Below, in pieces: positions 33,757 through 40,912 of a stretch of DNA of 64,000 bases. Position numbers and translations under genes: made by a program. Every line of letters begins with the position of its first letter. Position 1 is the stretch's first letter. Under the pieces are notes generated by a model. It ran no database searches. It was not told where the DNA came from and saw nothing but the letters and a program-made list of their open reading frames with translations. Source of the stretch: Streptomyces sp. NBC_01335 (GTDB taxonomy: Bacteria; Actinomycetota; Actinomycetes; Streptomycetales; Streptomycetaceae). The stretch spans positions 1 to 64,000 of the forward strand of contig NZ_CP108371.1 of NCBI RefSeq assembly GCF_035953295.1, read 5' to 3'.

Positions 33757-34098
33757 TCAGTCGCTTCGGTCCTTCTCGATTCGGGCGAGGCGTGCGGCGA
33801 GGTCGGCGACCTGCTCCTCAAGAGCCTTGAGGGCGCGGGCAGTCGAGTCTTCGTTGGACTCGGAGGCGGTCTCCGTGATGAAGGAGCCGCGTCCCTGGTG
33901 GGAGTAGATGAGCCCCGCCGTGCGCAGCTCCGTCAGGGCCCGCTGGACTGTGCCGGCCGCGACGCCGTACTCCTCTGCCAGCTCGCGTGTGCTCGGCAGC
34001 TTCGTCCCGGCGGTCCAGCGGCCGGAGCGGATCTTGTCGCGGACATCCTGAACGATTCGCTGGTACGGCTGCACGGCCTCGTTGCTCATAAGCGACAT
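33757..34098 (-). CDS. GntR-family regulator, short form
   Basis: 113 residues; ATG at 34089 is an alternative start. The winged helix covers residues 10-78 (DVRDKIRSGRWTAGTKLPST, TRELAEEYGVAAGTVQRALT, LIYSHQGRGSF), followed only by a short coiled coil (LEEQVADLAARLARIEK), without the usual ligand domain. Short GntR proteins of this kind (KorSA/TraR-like) control transfer genes on Streptomyces plasmids. It is divergent from the gene at 34277, and a 13-bp dyad lies between them. Confidence 0.92.
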   Translation of the reverse strand: MSLMSNEAVQPYQRIVQDVRDKIRSGRWTAGTKLPSTRELAEEYGVAAGTVQRALTELRTAGLIYSHQGRGSFITETASESNEDSTARALKALEEQVADLAARLARIEKDRSD

Positions 34099-34276
34099 CG
34101 TAGGTCGACCCCCTCGCCTTAGCTAGCTTCCATAGCTTCCTCAATCAAGCACTTGACACGCCCCCGACTGTATCAGCTAAGTTAGCTATGCCGACGAAGC
34201 GAGCGGGGCGGCAAAGGCCCCCACCTGCCACTTCCCGGGATCACGTAGAGCCCGAACTTGAAGGGAGCACCACCCC
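34099..34276. promoter_or_regulatory. Divergent promoter region with GntR-type dyad
   Basis: AGCTAA and TTAGCT flank one base at 34175-34187, a perfect dyad; related AGCT words lie at 34118-34136. TTGACA at 34153-34158 is a good rightward -35, with a weak -10 overlapping the dyad, so binding there would block rightward transcription. Confidence 0.65.
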
Positions 34277-34744
34277 GTGAACACGACTAGCCGCCCTACC
34301 GCCAGCCTCGCCACCGAGAGCTTCGACGCCCAGACGCTCGCGTTGCTGGACGCGATCGACGTGGAGCTGCCGGACTTCGGAGACATCGACCTGGACATCG
34401 CCTTCGGTACGCCGCTCGAGATGTACGAGCTGGTGACGGCGGACGAGCTCGCCAGGTGGGACGCCGCTTCCGCGCTGGCGAAGGGCAAGAGCAAGGCCCG
34501 CGACGACGTCATCGCGGAGTCCGGAGCACGGCGTGAGGCGGCCCGCGACATCCTCGCCGCCGACCCGTCGATCACCGCCCTCGTCCGCGAGCGCCTGGTC
34601 GACGTGCTTATTCCCCAGGCGCACCTCCTGCGCCGGCACATCGAAGGCGGCCACCACATCGCCCTTTTCACGGTCCACTTCCTCCCCCTCGGCATCACGG
34701 GCAGCGGCAAGTTCGGCGCGGCCGCGGAGCAGCTCGCCAGCTGA
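34277..34744 (+). CDS. Hypothetical acidic protein
   Basis: 155 residues from GTG with GAAGGGAG eleven bases upstream. The N-terminal 45 are acidic (DAIDVELPDFGDIDLDIAFG), the middle is a charged helix (ALAKGKSKARDDVIAESGAR), and the end is hydrophobic-neutral. It sits at the head of the long rightward array and is probably the gene most directly controlled by the divergent GntR regulator. No family is recognised. Confidence 0.72.
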   Translation: MNTTSRPTASLATESFDAQTLALLDAIDVELPDFGDIDLDIAFGTPLEMYELVTADELARWDAASALAKGKSKARDDVIAESGARREAARDILAADPSITALVRERLVDVLIPQAHLLRRHIEGGHHIALFTVHFLPLGITGSGKFGAAAEQLAS

Positions 34745-34922
34745 CCCGACGCCTTCTGCCGGAACCGCGCCTCGCGCGGCGCCGGTAGTGGGCGCCGGAT
34801 TACCCGGCTTCCAACGCACAGACCGACCCATCGTCGGCGGGCCACGCCAGGAGCGAGCCCAGAGACGAGAGCAGGCGGAACCGCCCGGACCCCCCGATTG
34901 CGGGGTGTGAAAGGAAGCGGCC

Positions 34923-34944
34923 GTTCTTTGAGAACTCCATAGCG
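34923..34944 (+). promoter_or_regulatory. rrn-like boxA/boxC antitermination sequence
   Basis: GTTCTTTGAGAACTC followed by CATAGCG closely follows the leader motif of actinobacterial rRNA operons (GTTGTTTGAGAACT type), where Nus factors assemble to make RNA polymerase ignore terminators. No rRNA gene is nearby; the array downstream has hairpins in most gaps. Confidence 0.6.
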
Positions 34945-35366
34945 ATCATGCGGGGCTGACGCGAGAGGCACGCCTGCTCTCCCCCCTACGCACGGCACGC
35001 CGTTCCCAGTTGATCGGGAACGGGGGGAAGGACCGGGAGCTGACCAGCGCGATGCACCACCGGCTGGATGGCAAGCGGATCGACCAGCGTGGCCCCAACG
35101 CATGTGGCGAGATGAGACAGATCGCCTCCGAGACAAGCCGGGTGAAGCTTGTCCCCGCGGCTCGACCTTGCCAGTCGCACCCACCACTTCAGTGAGGTGA
35201 CGCCGCACCGATGCGCTGGAACAACGGCGTGCGTCACAGATCGATATGACGCACCGGGCTTCCCGGCATCACCCGCAGAGGCAGGCGCCTGCCTCCCTCT
35301 GCTCCAGCTGTCACGCGCTTTCGGTGCGCACCGGCCAGTCCGGTGAGCAACGGGAAGCGCAGGACT

Positions 35367-35436
35367 GACGGTTGCCTGATCCGCTCGCACCGGCCTCGGC
35401 CGGAACGGGCGGTGAAGGGGAGCCGGACAGACCGTC
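35367..35436 (+). promoter_or_regulatory. Conserved intergenic RNA-like element, copy A
   Basis: The outer helix GACGGT/ACCGTC encloses TTGCCTGATCC, a weaker inner hairpin built on CGGCC/GGCCG, and GGTGAAGGGGAGCCGGACAG. It ends 70 bases before the next start codon. It is the most diverged hairpin of the five copies but has the longest outer helix. Confidence 0.75.
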
Positions 35437-35506
35437 CAGCCCCACCACGAGGACAGCCCCAGGGATTACGCCCCCGGGGCTGTCACGGACCTGAGAAGAG
35501 GCCCGA

Positions 35507-35866
35507 ATGCAGATCATGACACGACTTCGCCCCCTCGCCGCCGGTGGATACCGCGACCGGGAGGAAGAGGACAACCAGCGCGGGTACGAGCGCGACGAGA
35601 CGGACACCGACTTCCACCAGCTCGTCCGGCACCTCGCCACGGACGGCGACGACCGTGCCAGCACGGCCGGCCGCCGGGCGCGCCGGACGCTCGCCGAGAT
35701 GGTGCCCGGGTACGAGCAGCAGCCGATCCTCCGGATGACCCGGGCGCTTCCCCTGCGGGCGGCGACCGAGGCGTGTGGGGTGTGCAGCCGCTGGAACTGC
35801 AACTGCCCGCCCTGGGACGGCAAGGCTTCGGTCCGGGCGTACGCCGGGCTGTCGGCCGGGCGGTGA
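35507..35866 (+). CDS. Hypothetical basic protein with C-terminal cysteines
   Basis: 119 residues from ATG with GAAGAGG upstream. The first two thirds are charged and helical (DREEEDNQRGYERDETDTDF); the end has CGVCSRWNCNCPPW (about 90-103), four cysteines that could hold zinc. The stop overlaps the next start as GTGA. Confidence 0.72.
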   Translation: MQIMTRLRPLAAGGYRDREEEDNQRGYERDETDTDFHQLVRHLATDGDDRASTAGRRARRTLAEMVPGYEQQPILRMTRALPLRAATEACGVCSRWNCNCPPWDGKASVRAYAGLSAGR

Positions 35867-36027
35867 CCGTGGCCACCGTCTCGTGCAGCTCCTGCTGCGG
35901 ATCCGGTACGCGGATGGTGACCGTCAACCGCGTCGGTGCGGACGGCACCCCCTACCAGAGCGTGGAGAACGAGAACTGCGGGACGTGGTCCGGCTCTGGC
36001 CAGGTCAGCACCGGCGAGGACGGCTGA
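35863..36027 (+). CDS. 54-residue zinc-ribbon-like protein
   Basis: It starts at the GTG that overlaps the previous stop. CSSCCGSG near residue 8 resembles half of a DnaJ-type CxxCxGxG unit, and one further cysteine lies at about 41. Too little remains for a function. Confidence 0.6.
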   Translation: MTVATVSCSSCCGSGTRMVTVNRVGADGTPYQSVENENCGTWSGSGQVSTGEDG

Positions 36028-36287
36028 CGCTGAACCCCCTGCCGATACGGACGGCGCGGGGCGCGCAGTACCGCGCGGCCCGCGCCGCCGTTGTCCTCGG
36101 CCTGGCCCACCCGCTCACCCGCGTGCTGCTCGCGGCCGCCGCTGCGGCGGCCGCGACGGCGTGGGACGCGGGCCACCCGGTCGCCGACATCCACCCGCGC
36201 ACCACCGAGAGGCACCGGACCGGCCGCCCGCTCTTCGAGCGGCTCTGCCGCCTCCAGGACGCCTACCTGAACGACCAACGCTCCTGA
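35985..36287 (+). CDS. Small alanine-rich protein
   Basis: Up to 100 residues from the GTG chosen here; a CTG at 36030 behind GAGG would give 85 and avoid most of the overlap. One hydrophobic stretch (RVLLAAAAAAAATAW) could be a membrane helix or a plain alanine helix. The end is basic (RTTERHRTGRPLFERLCRLQ). Confidence 0.5.
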   Translation: MVRLWPGQHRRGRLTLNPLPIRTARGAQYRAARAAVVLGLAHPLTRVLLAAAAAAAATAWDAGHPVADIHPRTTERHRTGRPLFERLCRLQDAYLNDQRS

Positions 36288-36305
36288 CTCGATCGGAGAC
36301 GGACC

Positions 36306-36626
36306 ATGCAGACGCTGACCCTCAACCAGTTCCGCGCCGACCACGGTGACCCGGCCCGCTGGTGCGCCAGCGAGATCGACAGCTACCTCGTGTTCGGCGA
36401 CATCGCCCCGCCGGCCCCCGCGCCGTTCACCTTCGCGGAGATGCAGGAGGTCGCCGCCTGCTACGCCGAGTCCGCCGAGCGGGAGCAGGCGGTCGCCGAC
36501 AGCCTCGCCTCGAAGGGCCACACCGAGGCCGCCGACCTCTGGGCGCGCGGCGCCGAGACGTCCGCGCGGTACGCGGCCGCCGCCCGCCTGGGCTACCCCG
36601 CCTACGAGGCCGCTCTCAACAGCTGA
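36306..36626 (+). CDS. Hypothetical helical protein
   Basis: 106 residues from ATG with CGGAGA upstream. It is soluble and helical; the second half contains alternating alanine and glutamate helices (AACYAESAEREQAVADSLAS, AADLWARGAETSARYAAAAR). Copy B of the conserved element begins nine bases after its stop. Confidence 0.7.
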   Translation: MQTLTLNQFRADHGDPARWCASEIDSYLVFGDIAPPAPAPFTFAEMQEVAACYAESAEREQAVADSLASKGHTEAADLWARGAETSARYAAAARLGYPAYEAALNS

Positions 36627-36635
36627 CGGTCTGCA

Positions 36636-36719
36636 GGCTGCCTGATCCGCGAAGCCCCGCACCGCCCGTTCACCCGGGCCGGTGCGGGGCTTCGCGGTGA
36701 AGGGGAGCCGGACAGCCCG
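36636..36719 (+). promoter_or_regulatory. Conserved intergenic RNA-like element, copy B
   Basis: GGCTG pairs with CAGCC; inside are TGCCTGATCC, a 16-bp perfect stem (36649-36664 with 36680-36695, beginning GCGAAGCCCC) and GGTGAAGGGGAGCCGGACAG. The next start is 28 bases downstream, with its own ribosome site. Confidence 0.88.
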
Positions 36720-36747
36720 TGCCCACCACGCCCGAAAGGCGGCCCCC

Positions 36748-37284
36748 ATGTTCGAGTTGAACCACCGCACCACCCGCACCTCGCAGGAGCTGGAGCAGTC
36801 CTTCAGCCGCGACATCGAGGTGTTCGTCGCCGGTACGGTCGCCCCGTCCTCCCCGGCCGACACCCCCGCCGCCCTGCTCGAGGCCGCGTTCGCGCTGACC
36901 GAGGACCGCACCGACTGGCTGCGGTGGGGGCTCAGCGGCATGCCGATGACCGGCGAGCAGATCGCCTCCCACGCCGAGGCCGCGATCACCATCCTGCGCA
37001 CCGCCGGATGGAACCCGTCGCTCCCGGCGGGCCGCGGCATCAGTGCCGCCCTGCGGCACGCCGAGACCGTCGACACCACCCAGCGCTTCTGCACCGACAC
37101 CAACAGCGCCCTGGACGACATCTTCGCGCTGCTGATCCGGGCGCTGACCGGCGCACCGTTCGCCACCTACACGTTCTGGGACCAGCACCCGGGCCGCCAG
37201 GTCGAGGAAGTCTTCGGGCTCCTCGCCGCCGCGGCCTCGTTCGCCCGCGCCTACGGCCCGGCCGAGTCCGCCCTGAGCGCCTGA
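36748..37284 (+). CDS. Hypothetical soluble protein
   Basis: 178 residues from ATG; the frame is open further upstream through element B but that part is not protein-like. It is helical with mixed composition (FELNHRTTRTSQELEQSFSR, DDIFALLIRALTGAPFATYT). No motif is recognised. It is flanked on both sides by hairpins. Confidence 0.72.
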   Translation: MFELNHRTTRTSQELEQSFSRDIEVFVAGTVAPSSPADTPAALLEAAFALTEDRTDWLRWGLSGMPMTGEQIASHAEAAITILRTAGWNPSLPAGRGISAALRHAETVDTTQRFCTDTNSALDDIFALLIRALTGAPFATYTFWDQHPGRQVEEVFGLLAAAASFARAYGPAESALSA

Positions 37285-37309
37285 CCCCCTTGTTCGACCT
37301 GTCGGTCTG

Positions 37310-37330
37310 CCCCCTGCCTGCGGCAGGGGG
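37310..37330 (+). terminator. Intergenic hairpin
   Basis: CCCCCTGCC/GGCAGGGGG with loop TGC, between two array genes. It could be an attenuator or a weak terminator. Confidence 0.6.
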
Positions 37331-37352
37331 CGCCGGAAACGTGAGGACGCAC

Positions 37353-37709
37353 ATGATGCAGAAAGCCACCCAGCACGCCGCGCAACAGGGCTTCAAGCGG
37401 GGCGACTTCGTCCTGTACCGGGACCCCGCCCGGTACTGGACGGGCCAGCCCAATCACACCTTCGTCTGCCAGATCACCTTCAGCTGGCACACCGGCGAGT
37501 GGAACCTGCGCGTGGTCGAGACGGGGGTGGAGACCTACCGGGTTTCCGAGGAGTACATGCGGCTGCTGCCGGCGGCGGAGGCGATGGTCGACATCGACAC
37601 CGCCCCGCTGCGGGCCGCCAACGCCGCCGCCGCGATGGACGTGTCCGCGCTGGCCTGGCTGGTCCAGAACGATCCGCGCCGGGCCATCAACGGTCACCCG
37701 CAGGTCTGA
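37353..37709 (+). CDS. Hypothetical protein
   Basis: 118 residues from the first of two adjacent ATGs, behind GTGAGGAC. The middle is beta-rich (GDFVLYRDPARYWTGQPNHT, EWNLRVVETGVETYRVSEEY), suggesting a small SH3-like or beta-barrel domain; the end is helical. The stop lies one base before element C. Confidence 0.7.
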   Translation: MMQKATQHAAQQGFKRGDFVLYRDPARYWTGQPNHTFVCQITFSWHTGEWNLRVVETGVETYRVSEEYMRLLPAAEAMVDIDTAPLRAANAAAAMDVSALAWLVQNDPRRAINGHPQV

Positions 37710-37710
37710 C

Positions 37711-37795
37711 GGCTGCCTGATCCGCGAAGCCCCGCACCGCCCCGCTGGCCGGGGCCGGTGCGGGGCTTCGCGGTGAAGGGGAGCCGGACAGCCCG
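37711..37795 (+). promoter_or_regulatory. Conserved intergenic RNA-like element, copy C
   Basis: Same plan as copy B with an identical 16-bp stem (37724-37739 with 37756-37771) but a different loop. Flanks TGCCTGATCC and GGTGAAGGGGAGCCGGACAG are unchanged. It ends 25 bases before the next GTG. Confidence 0.88.
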
Positions 37796-37820
37796 CGCCC
37801 ACCACCTCCTGGAGGACCTC

Positions 37821-38027
37821 GTGATCTCCCTTCCCCTCTTCCTGTTCTCCGGCGGCGCCGTCTACCTGTGCTGGCGCTCGGAGATGCGCCTGGGCGTCCT
37901 GGTGGCCGCCCTGGTGTGCGGCTACGCGCTCGCCACGTCGCCGCTGTCCGCCGCGATCGACGGTCTCGGCACCGGCATCAGCACCGCGATCTCCAGCGCC
38001 AACAGCGCCACCGCCGCCAGCAAGTGA
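37821..38027 (+). CDS. Small membrane protein
   Basis: 68 residues from GTG with TGGAGG upstream. Two hydrophobic segments (about 2-18, ISLPLFLFSGGAVYLCW, and 23-42, RLGVLVAALVCGYALATSPL) are followed by a polar tail. Small membrane proteins next to the transfer ATPase are typical of Streptomyces Spd (spread) proteins, an inference from position only. Confidence 0.7.
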   Translation: MISLPLFLFSGGAVYLCWRSEMRLGVLVAALVCGYALATSPLSAAIDGLGTGISTAISSANSATAASK

Positions 38028-38049
38028 CCTGGTGCCGCTTGCCCGTGGC

Positions 38050-38074
38050 CCCGCACCCCCGTCCGGGGTGCGGG
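38050..38074 (+). terminator. Intergenic hairpin
   Basis: CCCGCACCCC pairs with GGGGTGCGGG around a five-base loop, 66 bases before the next start. Confidence 0.6.
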
Positions 38075-38140
38075 ACCGCGGGGAGGTGACTACCGCCCCC
38101 GGCCCGCACGGCCCCCTCACCCGGAAGGAACCCACCCGAT

Positions 38141-38596
38141 ATGAGCGACAGCGACAGCGACAGCGACAGCGGCGAGAAGCTCGGCTCGACTCTGGCCCAG
38201 CTGATCCAGCAGCTGGAGAAGATCGAGTTCACCACCGACCGCGACCTCTACCAGTACGCCCGGATCCTGCGGGCGATCGGCCTGGAGCTCCACATGCGGA
38301 TCGGGATGGACGCCGACATGGTCGGCGCCATCCTCGCCCAGTACAAGGGCAAGTGGTGGACCTTCGGGGCCCAGTCCAAGATCCGCGCCCTGCTGGTCGC
38401 CGCGCACCTCAAGAGCGGCGCCTCCGCCGCGAAGGTGCTCGGTCTGTCCGGCATCAAGATGTACGCGTCCTTCGTCAAGCACTTCATCCAGCCGGAGATC
38501 GAGGCCGAGCGCAAGGCCCGCGAGGGCAAGGGCAAGAAGCCCGGCTTCTCCATCGGTGACAAGCCCCGCGGTGCGGGTGAAAGGGGAGCGGCCTGA
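38141..38596 (+). CDS. Conserved protein coupled to the TraB-like ATPase
   Basis: 151 residues. It begins with a run of SD dipeptides encoded by a GACAGC tandem repeat, then a helical domain (LAQLIQQLEKIEFTTDRDLY, LRAIGLELHMRIGMDADMVG) and a basic lysine/glutamate tail. Its stop overlaps the ATPase start as TGATG, so the two are translated together and the protein is a likely partner in transfer. The family is not recognised. Confidence 0.75.
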   Translation: MSDSDSDSDSGEKLGSTLAQLIQQLEKIEFTTDRDLYQYARILRAIGLELHMRIGMDADMVGAILAQYKGKWWTFGAQSKIRALLVAAHLKSGASAAKVLGLSGIKMYASFVKHFIQPEIEAERKAREGKGKKPGFSIGDKPRGAGERGAA

Positions 38597-40743
38597 TGGC
38601 ACGGTTCTCCCGTCGCGCGAAGAAGATCGACACCACCCCGCCGGACGAGCAGAACCCGACGTCCCCGTGGATCACGTACGGCGGGCCGTGGGGCATCAGC
38701 ATCGGCGGCTGCGTCGTCGCCGAGACCGCCCACGTCCTCCTCGCCACCACCCCGGCCTCCCTGGCGCTCGCCGCGCTCGGCCTGGCCGGCACCGGCGCGG
38801 CGCTGTCCAAGCTGATCAGCCACATGGACATCAAGGCCAAGCGCGACAAGGACCTGCGGATCATGCACCAGGTCAACACGCTCGCGACGACGGCCGGGAT
38901 CACCCTCGGCACCGTCGTCGGCCTGGAGACCGGCGCGACGATGGGCACCTGGGCGCTCGCCGGGTCCGGCCTGTGCATCGCCAACCACCTCTGGTCGGCG
39001 CTGTACAAGAAGGGCGCGGCGGAGAAGGCCGACGGGAAGTGGGCCAAGCTCGAAGCGGAGATCGGGCTGGCCAAGCACGAGCTGAAGGACGCCACGTCCA
39101 ACGGCAAGGGCACGGTCGTCGCCCAGGTCGAGGCGAAGGACGGGGCGACGGCGGACGAGTTCGCCCGCCGGCTCCCCGCCATGGCGTCCGCGCTGAAGGT
39201 CGGCAAAGGGCGCATCACCCACACCGTCGACGACGAGGACTCCTCGCTGATCACCATGCGGGTCCAGGTCGCCGACCTCCTCAAGGACGGCTTCGCCTGG
39301 CCCGGCCCGTCCGCGTTCGGCGCCGGGTTCGGTGACCTGCCGATCAGCCTCGGACAGTACGAGGACGGCGAGACCCTCAAGCTGAACCTCGCCGGACAGC
39401 TCACCGACCCTCAGGAGGTCGAGGGCGGCGGGAACGTCGAGCACTGCGTCGCCCAGGGCACCAACGGCGCGGGCAAGACCGTCGGCAACAGCATCATCGT
39501 GACCGAGGCCGCCACCCGCACCGAGGTGTCCGTCATCATCATCAACTGCTCGAAGTTCATGCAGGACTACGGGCACGTCCGGCACGCCGCCGACATGGTC
39601 ATCAGCGATGAGAAGGACGCCCGCCGGTTCTTCAAGCAGATGCACACCGTCATCAAGGCCCGCGGTGAGTACCTCGCCGCGAAGGGCCTGTCGAAGTGGA
39701 AGCCCGGCTGCGGCCTGAACTTCCTGCTGATCATCGGAGAGGAAGCCGCCGACTTCGCCGACGGCGACGCCTACGGCAAGGTCCTGCGCACCCTGCGCAG
39801 CACGGGGGGTTGGTTCCTCTCCTCCATCCAGCGCGCCACGCACGATCAGATGGACACCACGGCGCGCTCCAACCACCCCGCCGGTATGGCCTACGGGCTG
39901 TCCGACGGGGCGGAGGCCCAGTACATCCTGCCGCCCGAGGCGATCGAGGCCGGCGCGTTTCCCGGCTGGGGCAACAGGAAGCCCGGCTACCTGTACGCGG
40001 CCGGGATGGGCATCGCGGAGGACCGGTGGGCGGTCACCGCCCGTACGTACTACGCCGAGCGCGCCACCCTGGCGGCGGCCGTCACGGCGGGCATGAACGT
40101 GCGCACCCCCATGGACGAGACGACCGCGAACGCGTTCGGCGCGCTGTGGAAGGACCGCACCTTCTACACCACCCCGCTCCTGGAGGGCGACGCCGACGGT
40201 GCCGGCGCCTTCCCCCAGCAGCAGGCGGCCGCTCCGGCCGCCGTCGCGTCGGCGGACCCGTCCTCCGCGTACGACAGCGACGCCGACGAGGAGGACGACG
40301 ACATGGACATCGAGGTCGACGAGGACCTGCTCGCGAAGGAGACCGAGGAATTGGACGACGCACTGCGGCAGATCCTCGCCGAGGACCCCGAGCCCGGCGA
40401 GTACACCGACCTGGACGCGGAGAGCGAGATCGAGGCGCCGGCCGCCGACGCCCCCGTCTTCTCCCTGCCCGGCCTGGTGGGCGACGCGGAGAAGCTCTCC
40501 CCCGAGGCCACCCGGGACGCCATCTTTGCTCGCCTGGATTCCTGGGTGCGCGAAGGCAAATCGTCCTTCGAGCCCAAGGAGCTCAACGACCTGTGGATGC
40601 GGGTCGACAAGAAGGGCGCCCGCGACTGGTGGAACCGCCTCAAGAAGCAGCTCCTGGACGACGGCGTCATCGCCAAGGACGACTCCGAAGAGGGCTACGG
40701 ATCGTACGACCTGATCCGCTCCCCCCTCGAAAACGGCAACTGA
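38596..40743 (+). CDS. FtsK/SpoIIIE-like plasmid transfer ATPase (TraB-type)
   Basis: 715 residues. Membrane helices occupy about 33-75 and 98-128. The RecA-like motor has Walker A GTNGAGKT (288-295) and Walker B LLIIGEEAAD (377-386). An acidic linker (about 560-620) leads to a winged-helix-like end (ELNDLWMRVDKKGARDWWNR near 665-685). In Streptomyces, TraB proteins form hexameric pores that move double-stranded plasmid DNA into the recipient after recognising short repeats through a C-terminal winged helix; this layout fits. It is coupled to the preceding gene and lies mid-array. Confidence 0.9.
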   Translation: MARFSRRAKKIDTTPPDEQNPTSPWITYGGPWGISIGGCVVAETAHVLLATTPASLALAALGLAGTGAALSKLISHMDIKAKRDKDLRIMHQVNTLATTAGITLGTVVGLETGATMGTWALAGSGLCIANHLWSALYKKGAAEKADGKWAKLEAEIGLAKHELKDATSNGKGTVVAQVEAKDGATADEFARRLPAMASALKVGKGRITHTVDDEDSSLITMRVQVADLLKDGFAWPGPSAFGAGFGDLPISLGQYEDGETLKLNLAGQLTDPQEVEGGGNVEHCVAQGTNGAGKTVGNSIIVTEAATRTEVSVIIINCSKFMQDYGHVRHAADMVISDEKDARRFFKQMHTVIKARGEYLAAKGLSKWKPGCGLNFLLIIGEEAADFADGDAYGKVLRTLRSTGGWFLSSIQRATHDQMDTTARSNHPAGMAYGLSDGAEAQYILPPEAIEAGAFPGWGNRKPGYLYAAGMGIAEDRWAVTARTYYAERATLAAAVTAGMNVRTPMDETTANAFGALWKDRTFYTTPLLEGDADGAGAFPQQQAAAPAAVASADPSSAYDSDADEEDDDMDIEVDEDLLAKETEELDDALRQILAEDPEPGEYTDLDAESEIEAPAADAPVFSLPGLVGDAEKLSPEATRDAIFARLDSWVREGKSSFEPKELNDLWMRVDKKGARDWWNRLKKQLLDDGVIAKDDSEEGYGSYDLIRSPLENGN

Positions 40744-40754
40744 ACGTCACCACC

Positions 40755-40801
40755 GAGGCCGGGTTCGCACAGCGCACACCGCACTGTGTGAACCCGGCCT
40801 C
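40755..40801 (+). terminator. Hairpin after the transfer ATPase gene
   Basis: Eighteen-base arms with one mismatch (GAGGCCGGGTTC...GAACCCGGCCTC) enclose an 11-base loop, 11 bases past the stop. Between it and the next gene GCACAC/GTGTGC words recur (near 40770, 40820, 40835, 40878), possible operators. Confidence 0.7.
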
Positions 40802-40912
40802 CCCTCTAGGACTTTTCCGGTGTGCACCCCCGCACACAGGCAGTTCATCCCGCTTTGCACCCCGCGCACAGTGCGCCGCACACCACCCCGAACACTACGG
40901 AGGGTAACAAGA

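Larger units (their letters stand above)
34745..35506 (+). promoter_or_regulatory. Structured leader region of the transfer array
   Basis: There is no gene in 760 bases, but many structures: an rrn-like boxA sequence (34923), CGTTCCC/GGGAACG near 35000, GTGCGTCA/TGACGCAC (35229-35254), the 18-bp palindrome GAGGCAGGCGCCTGCCTC (35278-35295) with an alternative GCAGAG/CTCTGC pairing, and copy A of the conserved intergenic element. This looks like a long 5' leader controlling the genes downstream. Confidence 0.6.
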
